Origin: Clostridioides difficile_D
GTDB lineage: Bacteria > Bacillota > Clostridia > Peptostreptococcales > Peptostreptococcaceae
Length of the DNA: 64,000 nt
Assembly: GCA_945861085.1 (NCBI GenBank)
Contig: OX244046.1
Span: 3,286,001 to 3,350,000, forward strand
Direction of reading: 5' to 3'
Shown: positions 35,560 through 43,945 of the stretch, in pieces
How positions within the stretch are numbered: position 1 is the stretch's first letter
Layout: every line of letters begins with the position of its first letter
The notes under the pieces: model-generated
Told to the model about the DNA's origin: nothing
Databases searched by the model: none
What the model saw: the letters and a program-made list of their open reading frames with translations, nothing else
Made by a program: the position numbers and the translations under genes

Positions 35560-37476
35560 TTATACTGATTTGATTTCTTCATTATTTAATTGTGATACTA
35601 TTTCTCTACTTGTCTTGCTATTTAACAACTCATTTAAAAATTCTTCATTCATTAACTTTGAAGATAGTTGAGATAATGTCTTTAAGTGTAAATTATCGCC
35701 ATTATCTGTAGCTGCTATCATAAATATAATATGTGCTAAACTTCCATCTTCTGATTCAAAATCAAATCCTTCTTTTGATATACCCACTGCTACACGTGGT
35801 ATTTTTACTGCATCTGTTTTTGCATGTGGTATCGCTATCCCCATACCAAAACCTGTAGATGATATTTCTTCTCTTTTAAGGATTTCTTTTTTAAACTTAT
35901 TTTTATCTGAAAGAACACCTGATTTATCAAGTATCCCAACCATTTCGTCAATCACATCTGTTTTATTTTTTCCCTTAACATCTAAAATTACTGTTTCTTC
36001 ACTATATAAAGATATATCATTAGATACGTTTTCCGATTCTGCACTTTCATTTTTATGCTCATTTTTAGTTGTATTTGTATTTTCTATCGTATTTTTCTCA
36101 TTTACGACTTTAGGTGTAACCATCATATAAAGTACAGCACCTACTAATGAACCTACAAATATACATCCTACCCATAAAAGTGGCTTATTGACTAATCCTA
36201 GAACCAAAAACCCTCCATGTGGAGCTGGTACTTCTATTTTCATTATATAAGTTAAAATTGATGATATTGATGATGCAATCATAAGTACTGGCAACACTTT
36301 TAATGGATTTTTTGCTGCAAAAGGTATTGCCCCTTCTGTTATATGAGTACTACCTAGTATATAGTTAATTAACCCTGCTGCTCTATCTTCTTCTGTAAAT
36401 CTATTTTTAAATAAAGTAGATGCTATTGCTATTACCAATGGTGGTGTTATACAAGCTGCAGATACACCTGCCATGAATAAATAATTTCCTTGTCCTAGAA
36501 GCATAGTTCCAGTTACATATGCTGCTTTATTTACTGGACCGCCCATATCAAATGCTGACATGCATCCTATTACTATTCCCAAGATTATAGGGCTTGAATT
36601 TTGCAACCCTGATAGGAAGTTCATCATAGCATTGTTAAGTGCTGAACATGGTCCACCAAGTAACAACATAGCTACACCTACAAGACCTACACTAACTATA
36701 GGAATTATAAAAATCGATTTAAGACCTTCTAACTGTCTTGGTAGTTTTCTTAACAGATGTACAAATAATTTAACTAAGTAACCTGCTAAAAATCCTGATA
36801 TGATTCCACCTAAAAATCCTGAACCTGTATCGAATGATATCATTCCTCCAACAAGTCCTGCCAACATACCAGCTCTCCCCGATATAGATTGAGCTATAAA
36901 TGCTGCCAGTACAGGAACCATCAAATTCATAGAATATCCACCAACAGATTTTAATGTAGCTGCTATCTGATTATACTGTTCTGAATTTGGGTCAAAGGAG
37001 TAAATCCCCCATAAAAATGATATGGCAGTCAGTACTCCACCTGCTACTACTAAAGGCAACATGTGAGATACACCATTCATTAAGTCTTTATATAACTTTT
37101 GACCAAATGATAAATTTCCTTCCTCTGCAACTTTACTACTTGATGAACTTCCCTTTCTAATAGGTACTTTTCCATCAATACATCTTTGTATAAGTTCATT
37201 AGCTTTATGTATACCTTCTTTAACAGGTACTTCTATTACTGGCTTTCCATTGAATCTGTCCATATCAACGTTTTTATCACAAGCAACTATTATTGCATCT
37301 GCCATTTCGATATCTTTTGCTGTTAACTTATTTTCTACACCTATAGCTCCATTCGTTTCAACTTTTATATCACACCCTAATTCTTTAGCTGAATTTTTTA
37401 ATGCTTCTTCTGCCATAAAAGTATGAGCTATTCCAGTTGGACAACCTGTTACCCCTAGAATCATCTTCTTTCCCAT
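35560..37476 (-). CDS. PTS fructose-family EIIBCA
   Basis: 638 residues in the order B-C-A. EIIB: MILGVTGCPTGIAHTFMAEE (phospho-Cys C12). EIIC: about ten helices, with GGPVNKAAYVTG and LGSTHITEGAIPFAA conserved. After a Ser/Glu/Asn-rich linker (about residues 460-495), EIIA at the C-terminus with GMGIAIPHAKTDAV carrying the phospho-His. Such permeases deliver sugar 1-phosphates. Overlying context: 2 bp after the kinase and 19 bp before the aldolase, one transcript. Confidence 0.9.
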   Translation of the reverse strand: MGKKMILGVTGCPTGIAHTFMAEEALKNSAKELGCDIKVETNGAIGVENKLTAKDIEMADAIIVACDKNVDMDRFNGKPVIEVPVKEGIHKANELIQRCIDGKVPIRKGSSSSSKVAEEGNLSFGQKLYKDLMNGVSHMLPLVVAGGVLTAISFLWGIYSFDPNSEQYNQIAATLKSVGGYSMNLMVPVLAAFIAQSISGRAGMLAGLVGGMISFDTGSGFLGGIISGFLAGYLVKLFVHLLRKLPRQLEGLKSIFIIPIVSVGLVGVAMLLLGGPCSALNNAMMNFLSGLQNSSPIILGIVIGCMSAFDMGGPVNKAAYVTGTMLLGQGNYLFMAGVSAACITPPLVIAIASTLFKNRFTEEDRAAGLINYILGSTHITEGAIPFAAKNPLKVLPVLMIASSISSILTYIMKIEVPAPHGGFLVLGLVNKPLLWVGCIFVGSLVGAVLYMMVTPKVVNEKNTIENTNTTKNEHKNESAESENVSNDISLYSEETVILDVKGKNKTDVIDEMVGILDKSGVLSDKNKFKKEILKREEISSTGFGMGIAIPHAKTDAVKIPRVAVGISKEGFDFESEDGSLAHIIFMIAATDNGDNLHLKTLSQLSSKLMNEEFLNELLNSKTSREIVSQLNNEEIKSV

Positions 37477-37478
37477 TT

Positions 37479-38399
37479 TTATACCACCTTTCTGACTCTT
37501 ATATTTTTTATATAATCTTCCACATTCGCCAAATTACCTATACCATTACTTTCAGCCACACTTGCTCCTGTTGCTGCTGACCTTTTTAACGCATATTCAA
37601 TATCTTCTGGATTTTCCAACCATATACTTAGAAAAGCAGCTAATGCAGAATCACCAGCACATGCAGAGCTGACTACTGTAACTGGTTGAGCACTAGCATA
37701 ATAAATTGATTTTCCATTGTAAAAATAAGAACCTTTTTCTCCTAAAGTTAGCAATATATTTTGAGCACCTTTTAAGTATAGTAACTTGAGTACATCCTTA
37801 ATATCTTCTTCATCTCTTACAATAATTCCAAATATATCTTTGATTTCTTCATCATTTGGTTTTATCAAATATGGGTTATACTGTAATAATTCCTTTAATT
37901 TCGGTGAACTTATATCGAGTATTGTCTTTATATTTTTCTTTTTACAAATCTTAAATATATCTTCATAGTAATTATCATCAATACCAGGTGGTAGGCTTCC
38001 ACTTATTGATAAGTAACTTATATCTTCTAATGACTGTATCTTCTCTAGCATATCTAGTTTTTGTTTTTCGTTTACATATGACCCAGAGTTTACAAATTTA
38101 AACTCATCACTTCCATCATTTAAAAATATATTTATACGAGTTGTATCTTCTACCCAAGTAGGCAATACGTCAAATCCTCTCTTTTCGCTTTCTTCAACTA
38201 TATATTTTCCTGAAAAACCTCCAAAAAATCCTAATATCTTAGATTCTATACCATAATGACCTAGTACAAATGTTACATTTAATCCCTTTCCATTAGGAGA
38301 ATATACAGCATTTGATGTACGATTTACTAATTTACTCTTTATCCCATTAGTAGATATATTCATATCTATTGCTGGATTCGTAGTTAATGTATATATCAT
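37479..38399 (-). CDS. 1-phosphofructokinase/tagatose-6-phosphate kinase-like (PfkB)
   Basis: 306 residues from the ATG at 38399 behind AGGGGG; the frame upstream to 38435 has no ribosome site. Begins MIYTLTTNPAIDM as in FruK/LacC. PNGKGLNVTFVLGHYG is PfkB motif 1, SISGSLPPGI is typical of this subgroup, and VSSACAGDSALAAFL contains the catalytic Asp. It phosphorylates the PTS product to the bisphosphate split by the aldolase downstream. Both fructose-1-phosphate and tagatose-6-phosphate remain possible substrates. Confidence 0.87.
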   Translation of the reverse strand: MIYTLTTNPAIDMNISTNGIKSKLVNRTSNAVYSPNGKGLNVTFVLGHYGIESKILGFFGGFSGKYIVEESEKRGFDVLPTWVEDTTRINIFLNDGSDEFKFVNSGSYVNEKQKLDMLEKIQSLEDISYLSISGSLPPGIDDNYYEDIFKICKKKNIKTILDISSPKLKELLQYNPYLIKPNDEEIKDIFGIIVRDEEDIKDVLKLLYLKGAQNILLTLGEKGSYFYNGKSIYYASAQPVTVVSSACAGDSALAAFLSIWLENPEDIEYALKRSAATGASVAESNGIGNLANVEDYIKNIRVRKVV

Positions 38400-38443
38400 T
38401 GTCTTCCCCCTTGCTTGTGCTGTGTATGTTTTCATTATAATAA

Positions 38444-38496
38444 AAAAGTCTATGAAAATCTTTTCACAAATAGAAAATCAATTTTCATAGACTTTT
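38444..38496 (-). terminator. Hairpin between RpiR gene and kinase-PTS-aldolase operon
   Basis: AAAAGTCTATGAAAAT and ATTTTCATAGACTTTT form a perfect 16-bp stem with a 21-base loop followed by TT on the minus strand, four bases after the RpiR stop. A TATAAT lies at 38434-38439, immediately downstream. It can serve as terminator of the regulator, and its AT-rich arms could double as an operator. Confidence 0.7.
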
Positions 38497-38500
38497 CAAT

Positions 38501-39253
38501 TTAATTTTCAGAATCATTATATCTGACCATATAATCTATAATTATCCTAGATATAATATACAAAGGCAACCTAGATGATACTTCATATTCAGAAATTGAG
38601 ATATGCTCATGCTTGTATCCCACAATATATAAATCTGAATACTTTATAAGTTTTGCACTTTCACTACAACAACAAGTTATAACTTTAGCTCCAACTAAAT
38701 TAGCATTCTGTGCTGATTCTACAAGTTCTATAGTATTTCCATTCAACGAAAATATAATTATAAGTTCGTCTTTTTTTATTGATTTAGATTTTATTTTCAT
38801 TATATTGGGGTCATTTATAAAAACAACATTAAAGTCAAGTAGTTGCAATTTAAGACTAAACTCTTTTGCTACATATTCAGTAAGCCCTCTTGCTAAAATG
38901 TATATCTTACTAGATTTGTTTATAGTTTTTATTATGTTAATTAGTGTAGTTAAAGATATTTGTTCTATAACTCTCTGTGCTTCTATAAAAGACTTATTTA
39001 TTATATCCCCCATATTTTGTATATCATTGTTTTCATCTTTTACTGTTAATCTATACCTAAGTTCATTAAATCCATTTAAACCACATTTTCTAATTGCTCT
39101 TGAAACGGTTGCTGGAGATGAATATGTTTCATGAGCAATCTCTACTATAGATAATTCTGGTAATATTGACTCATTTTCATTTATAAATTTAATTATTTCA
39201 AGTTCCGTCTTCGTTAGATTTTCAGAATTACTTTTGTTTAGCTCAACTATCAT
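38501..39253 (-). CDS. RpiR-family regulator
   Basis: 250 residues, start at 39253 behind AAGGAGAGG. The HTH includes LSIVEIAHETYSSPATVSRAIRKCGLNGFNELRY. A SIS domain from about residue 115 has KIYILARGLTEYVAKEF and LIIIFSLNGNTIELVESA for sugar-phosphate binding. Directly upstream of the kinase-PTS-aldolase genes on the same strand and separated from them by the hairpin at 38444, so probably their regulator. Confidence 0.85.
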   Translation of the reverse strand: MIVELNKSNSENLTKTELEIIKFINENESILPELSIVEIAHETYSSPATVSRAIRKCGLNGFNELRYRLTVKDENNDIQNMGDIINKSFIEAQRVIEQISLTTLINIIKTINKSSKIYILARGLTEYVAKEFSLKLQLLDFNVVFINDPNIMKIKSKSIKKDELIIIFSLNGNTIELVESAQNANLVGAKVITCCCSESAKLIKYSDLYIVGYKHEHISISEYEVSSRLPLYIISRIIIDYMVRYNDSEN

Positions 39254-39437
39254 ATCTTACCTCTCCTTATATATAAGTTTTATTTGTCTAAATTTATCGA
39301 GTAATATAATAATATATTACCTCCTAACTACTTATTTTTATACACAATTAAGATTTAGTCAATGTCTATATATGTAAATTTATAATATTATAATTTTATA
39401 CTTCAATTAATTATGTAGTTATTATAGTATTTTGCAA

Positions 39438-39475
39438 TAAAAAAGAATTACTCAATTACTAAAACTGAGTAACTC
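39438..39475 (-). terminator. Terminator of the beta-glucoside operon/YczE-like gene
   Basis: GAGTTACTCA and TGAGTAATTC pair around TTTTAGTAAT, followed by TTTTTT on the minus strand. Confidence 0.75.
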
Positions 39476-39567
39476 CAATTTTTGCTACCTTAAATTAACT
39501 CGAATTATTGAAAATGATTCATAAATATTATCCTATATCCTAACTTATCAATTTATATACTTGAGAT

Positions 39568-40185
39568 TTATATACTTGAGTAATACCTTTTTTTATTAAT
39601 AGAAATCATCTTACTAACAATTGAAATTGTAGTTCCAGTACATAATATTGAAAATATAGTTCCAAACCCTAAATTTTCGCCTAAATATACACCTAAAATT
39701 AAAAATATTACATCTGCTATAGTTTTTAAAACTTTATATGGATACTTAAATTTGCCCTCAATATAGATTAATATAGCATCTAAAGGGCTCATTCCAATGT
39801 CAAATTTTATAAGCATTGCAAATCCACTACACATAAGTATATGACCAATTATAAAGCTCATTATTCTAATGGTAATCCCTAAACTACTTATATTAAAATC
39901 TAATAATAAATATATATACAAATCTATAAATATTCCTGCTACTAGTACATAAACACAGCTTCCTAATCCCAAACTTTTTTTATTCAATAACAATGCTATA
40001 AGTAATAGAGTTCCATTATATATTAGCCCTGCTATTGTATAACTTATACCTAACCTTATATGTATACCCTCATTTAAAAGTGTAATTGCATCACTACCAA
40101 GACCTGACTGAAGTATAAGAGATATACCACATCCCAGTATATTTATAATTAAAATTACAAATATAAATTTTTTTATGACACTCAT
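39568..40185 (-). CDS. YczE/YyaS/YitT-family integral membrane protein
   Basis: 205 residues, six or so helices. GCGISLILQSGLGSDAITLLNEGIHIRLGISYTIAG and MLIKFDIGMSPLDAILIYI are two internally similar halves, as in COG2364 proteins, whose function is unknown (often suggested as transporters). ATG at 40185 behind AAGGTGG. Downstream of the GH1 gene on the same strand but separated by the strong hairpin at 40213-40266, so expression may be partly independent. Confidence 0.72.
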   Translation of the reverse strand: MSVIKKFIFVILIINILGCGISLILQSGLGSDAITLLNEGIHIRLGISYTIAGLIYNGTLLLIALLLNKKSLGLGSCVYVLVAGIFIDLYIYLLLDFNISSLGITIRIMSFIIGHILMCSGFAMLIKFDIGMSPLDAILIYIEGKFKYPYKVLKTIADVIFLILGVYLGENLGFGTIFSILCTGTTISIVSKMISINKKRYYSSI

Positions 40186-40212
40186 AATTAATAAACCACC
40201 TTATTTATAATT

Positions 40213-40266
40213 ATAATCCCTCTTATAAAACTGTATTAATAACATAGTATTTATAAGAGGGATTAT
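40213..40266. terminator. 17-bp hairpin after the GH1 gene
   Basis: ATAATCCCTCTTATAAA (40213-40229) pairs perfectly with TTTATAAGAGGGATTAT (40250-40266). The T-run is poor on the minus strand; partial terminator. Confidence 0.6.
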
Positions 40267-40272
40267 TTATAT

Positions 40273-41721
40273 TTAAAAACTATCTACTTTTTCTTTTAAT
40301 TCTTCTCCATTAGTTCTTATTACATTTTGATACCAATAAAAACTATCTTTTTTGTAACGTTCTTTGCTTCCATTTCCGTTGTTATTTATATCTACATATA
40401 TAAATCCATATCTTTTTTCCATTTCTTGAGATGAACAACTTACTATATCTATTGGCGACCACATACAATAAGCTAATATTTCGGTTCCATCAGCTATAAC
40501 TTCACCTATTTGTTCTATATGTTTTCCTAAATAATCTATTCTGTAACTATCATGAACTTTTCCATCTTTAAATTCATCATGCATCCCAAATCCATTTTCA
40601 GCTATCATTATTGGCTTTTGGTATCTATCATAATATTGAGATAAAGTATTGTATAATCCTTTAGGGTCAATTGCCCACCCCCAAGGATTTGCTTTTAAGT
40701 ATGGATTTTTTACATTGTCAATTGGATTCATGGTGTTTTTACTTGCTGATACTGTTGTAGAATAATAATATGATAGAGCTAGAAAATCCATAGTATTCTC
40801 TTTTAATACTTTATCATCACCTTCCTCCATAACTATATTTATGTTATTTTCTTTGAAGAATCTCTTGATGTAAGCTGGATACTCCCCTCTAAAACTTACA
40901 TCAGTGAAGAAATACTGTATTCTATTTCTTTTTAAAGCAAATACCACATTTTCAGGGTCACAATCTTCTGGATAAGATGTACAATCTGCCATCATCATAC
41001 CTATCATCATATCTGAATTTATTTCTTTTCCAAGCTTCTTAGTTAAAGCTGTAGCCATAAATTGATGATGAATAGCTTGATATTTAGCCTCTTCTACATC
41101 ATCTACCTGGTCTACACAAAACGCAACTGAATTAAATGATTCATGATACATTAAATTTATTTGGTTTATAACTATCCAGTATTTAACTTTATCTTTGTAT
41201 CTATTTAATATTAATTGTGCATATCTAACAAAGAAATCTACTACTTTTCTATTAGACCATCCTTTATATTTTAATACTAAATTCAAAGGAGTCTCATAAT
41301 GAAGTAGGGTTACAACAGGTTCCATACCATTATCTATTACTTCATTTATAAGATTATCATAAAACTTTAGCCCCTCTTCATTAGGCTCTAAATCATCTCC
41401 ATTTGGGAATATTCTAGCCCAATTTATTGAAAATCTAAAACACTTTAACCCTAGTTCTTTTAAAAGCTTTAAATCCTCTTTGTATGTATGATAAAAGTCT
41501 ATTCCATTACGCTTAGGATAGTACCCATTCTTATCTTTCATAGCAAACTTTATTTTATCTACAGTCATATCAGACTCATAATGTTTAGATATATCTCTAT
41601 CTTTATCATATATATGTACGTCAGCCAAACACCACCCTTTGCCGCCTTCATTCCAGGCACCTTCTAATTGGTTAGCTGCTACAGCCCCACCCCACAAAAA
41701 ACCTTTAGGAAACTTACTCAA
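40273..41721 (-). CDS. 6-phospho-beta-glucosidase, GH1
   Basis: 482 residues. AAGGAG abuts a GTG at 41730 but lies eight bases from the TTG at 41721, so the TTG is preferred, giving SKFPKGFLWGGAVAANQLEGAW after Met. WIVINQINLMYH corresponds to the acid/base NEP region (here NQI, an unusual substitution where most members have NEI or NEP), and PIMIAENGFG contains the nucleophile Glu. C-terminal SSQEMEKRYGFIYVD is the 6-phosphate-binding motif. Splits 6-phospho-beta-glucosides imported by the adjacent PTS. The missing acid/base Glu in NQIN deserves a check. Confidence 0.85.
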   Translation of the reverse strand: MSKFPKGFLWGGAVAANQLEGAWNEGGKGWCLADVHIYDKDRDISKHYESDMTVDKIKFAMKDKNGYYPKRNGIDFYHTYKEDLKLLKELGLKCFRFSINWARIFPNGDDLEPNEEGLKFYDNLINEVIDNGMEPVVTLLHYETPLNLVLKYKGWSNRKVVDFFVRYAQLILNRYKDKVKYWIVINQINLMYHESFNSVAFCVDQVDDVEEAKYQAIHHQFMATALTKKLGKEINSDMMIGMMMADCTSYPEDCDPENVVFALKRNRIQYFFTDVSFRGEYPAYIKRFFKENNINIVMEEGDDKVLKENTMDFLALSYYYSTTVSASKNTMNPIDNVKNPYLKANPWGWAIDPKGLYNTLSQYYDRYQKPIMIAENGFGMHDEFKDGKVHDSYRIDYLGKHIEQIGEVIADGTEILAYCMWSPIDIVSCSSQEMEKRYGFIYVDINNNGNGSKERYKKDSFYWYQNVIRTNGEELKEKVDSF

Positions 41722-41733
41722 TTTAATCACTCC

Positions 41734-42096
41734 TTATTTTATGTTATTTAAATCATTTACCTTAAATTCTATAGACCTTACTATTCCTACTAAAGACATA
41801 GTTATATTTAACTCGCTGAATATTGTCATAAGAGTATCTTGAGCATGTGCAAATAGAAGTGAATGGGCTCTTTTTTCTCCACTAGCTTCCCCTTGTATAA
41901 TGTTAGTTTGAGCTCTATGTGCTTCTGTCATAAACTCTTTTGCTTTAGCTAGTTTTAAATCAGCATTTTTATAATCAAACCTTTCTAAATCACTAAGAGC
42001 TTGTTTAATTTCTGTCCTAGCCTCACCTGCACGAAGTATTATTTGCATTGCTACTTCTATTAATTCTTCATCTATTACATGTTCTTCAATTGTCAT
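41734..42096 (-). CDS. PTS lactose/cellobiose-family EIIA
   Basis: 120 residues, three-helix type. LRAGEARTEIKQAL and AHSLLFAHAQDTLMT, the latter carrying the phospho-His, are the EIIA-Lac/Cel signatures. Usually a trimer; donates phosphate to the EIIB encoded two genes upstream. Start behind AAAGGA. Twelve bases separate its stop from the GH1 start codon. Confidence 0.9.
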   Translation of the reverse strand: MTIEEHVIDEELIEVAMQIILRAGEARTEIKQALSDLERFDYKNADLKLAKAKEFMTEAHRAQTNIIQGEASGEKRAHSLLFAHAQDTLMTIFSELNITMSLVGIVRSIEFKVNDLNNIK

Positions 42097-42124
42097 ATTT
42101 ATAATTTCCTTTCAACATCTAAAT

Positions 42125-43357
42125 TTAAGCTTCTTGACTCTCTAGTTTTAGTTCTTCTTTTTCATAAGCTTTAAAAAATGGATACCATATCATGAATAGT
42201 AATACTATATTTATTGCTAAAACAAGAAGCCCTCTAACATCTTGATTTACCATAAAAGTAGATATACCAAAAGGAACATACCATAAATTAAACACCTTAC
42301 TCGGAATTGTCACAAATCCCATACTCATTGATAAGTAAGTAGTTATTGATATTACTACTGTTCCTATCCACATAGGTAACATTAAAAATGGGTTCCATGC
42401 TACTGGAGCTCCAAACATTACTGGTTCATTTATGTTCATTATAGAAGGAACGATACATGCTCTTCCTATTGCTTTTATTCTTCCAGCTCTAGATAAACAC
42501 ATCATTAGCACTAGTGGTAATGTTGCTCCCCATCCACCTAAAGTTATCCAGCCTGTTTGAACAACTTCATAAGTATATATATTAGTTGCAAGCCCTCCTG
42601 ATGCTACAGCTACTGCATTTGCTGCAATTGCACTAAGCTGAATTGCATAAGTTATCGGGGATAATACCCACCCACTTATGCCTAAAGAATATAAAAATAC
42701 TACTAAGAAGTTTAACAGTACAAATCCAGGCAATGTTTGTGCTATATCTGATACTGGTTTAAATATCCTAACTATTATTTCAAACATATCAAAGTTAAGT
42801 CCATAAATTAGTCCCCAACCTATAAACATTATTACTGCTATAGGTAACATACTATCAAACCACTTACTTACAAAATCAGGAAGTGCTGAATCTTCACCAA
42901 AAAATGAAAAAGACCCAAATAAAGACATTATTAATCCGGAGAATAATCCTGCAACTAGTGCTACAAGCATTCCTTCTCCTCCAAATCTATTGAAGTTAAA
43001 TATAGCTCCTTCATTCGTAATCTCTGGACGAATCATCATTAACATTAACCCAGCACCTGCAAGACCAGCTACTACACTCATACTTTCAAATTTCTTATTT
43101 TTCATTATTTCCATAGGTAATAAAAATGCTATAAATAGTCCTAAAAGTCCAAATGTATATTGATTTATTGGACTTAAATCAGGTAGGAAACTTATGTAAT
43201 TCTTCAAGACAGAAACTATAGTTACTAAAGAACCTACAAATACCATAGGTAAAACTTTCATTATAGTTGATTGAACTGATTGTACCCATATATTCTTAGT
43301 TATCTTATTTACAACAGGAGTAAACTTTTCACTTAACAAATCTATAAATTTATTCAT
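42125..43357 (-). CDS. PTS lactose/cellobiose-family EIIC
   Basis: 410 residues from the ATG at 43357, preceded by GGGGAG; an ATG at 43372 would place the ribosome site inside the gene. About ten helices. KFTPVVNKITKNIWVQSVQSTIMKVLPM is the usual N-terminus, GWGATLPLVLMM and PSIMNINEPVMFGAPVAWNP the conserved sugar-binding loops. Forms the membrane channel for cellobiose or another beta-glucoside, with EIIB upstream and EIIA downstream. Confidence 0.92.
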   Translation of the reverse strand: MNKFIDLLSEKFTPVVNKITKNIWVQSVQSTIMKVLPMVFVGSLVTIVSVLKNYISFLPDLSPINQYTFGLLGLFIAFLLPMEIMKNKKFESMSVVAGLAGAGLMLMMIRPEITNEGAIFNFNRFGGEGMLVALVAGLFSGLIMSLFGSFSFFGEDSALPDFVSKWFDSMLPIAVIMFIGWGLIYGLNFDMFEIIVRIFKPVSDIAQTLPGFVLLNFLVVFLYSLGISGWVLSPITYAIQLSAIAANAVAVASGGLATNIYTYEVVQTGWITLGGWGATLPLVLMMCLSRAGRIKAIGRACIVPSIMNINEPVMFGAPVAWNPFLMLPMWIGTVVISITTYLSMSMGFVTIPSKVFNLWYVPFGISTFMVNQDVRGLLVLAINIVLLFMIWYPFFKAYEKEELKLESQEA

Positions 43358-43379
43358 AAACAATCTCCCCATAAATATT

Positions 43380-43697
43380 TTATTTATTTGATATTAATTC
43401 TAATGCTTCTTCTAAAGCCTTTACACCATCTAATCTTCCATATGCAGTTTTAGATATACATGCTACTGGAACATTATATTCATCAGCTTTTTTTTGGATT
43501 TCATCTTTCATATAATCTAAATGTGGTCCTAATAATAAACAATCTATTTCTGGTAAATATTTATCTATCTCTGACTCACTTCTAGCTTTTATATCTGCTT
43601 CTATGCCTTTTTTCTTTGCACTCTTTCTCATACTAGTTGCCATAAAACCTGTACTTGCTCCTGAACCACATGCCAATAACACTCTTATATTTTTCAT
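43380..43697 (-). CDS. PTS lactose/cellobiose-family EIIB
   Basis: 105 residues from the ATG at 43697 with GGAGG upstream. IRVLLACGSGASTGFMATSM holds the phospho-Cys (C10), and DCLLLGPHLDYMKDEI is the second conserved segment. First gene of the operon EIIB-EIIC-EIIA-GH1, divergent from its PRD-type activator. Confidence 0.92.
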   Translation of the reverse strand: MKNIRVLLACGSGASTGFMATSMRKSAKKKGIEADIKARSESEIDKYLPEIDCLLLGPHLDYMKDEIQKKADEYNVPVACISKTAYGRLDGVKALEEALELISNK

Positions 43698-43807
43698 AAC
43701 AATACCTCCAGTATTTTTATCCATTAATTTATTTCTTAATGAATTTTTTATTTTATTTGATTATATTTGTATTGTACTTCCTAAATAATTTCCTTTCACA
43801 TAAATAT

Positions 43808-43827
43808 ATTTCCTAATAATAGGAAAT
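43808..43827. promoter_or_regulatory. Candidate operator between cellobiose-type operon and its activator
   Basis: ATTTCCTA-ATAA-TAGGAAAT, perfect 8-bp arms, in the 248-bp divergent promoter region. A second TTTCC occurs at about 43788, which would allow dimer binding of a LicR/CelR-type activator. Confidence 0.55.
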
Positions 43828-43945
43828 CATTTACTCTTAACTAGACATATTAATATATAGTATAATGTACATTATAATACGTACATTCAATTACATAAAT
43901 ATTATATCATACAGATTTTATTTTAAAACTATGAGAGGGAATCTA

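Noticed and set aside
38613..39134. 173-residue plus-strand ORF opposite the RpiR gene
   Set aside because: The minus strand has a complete HTH-SIS regulator with a good ribosome site; the antisense frame has none.
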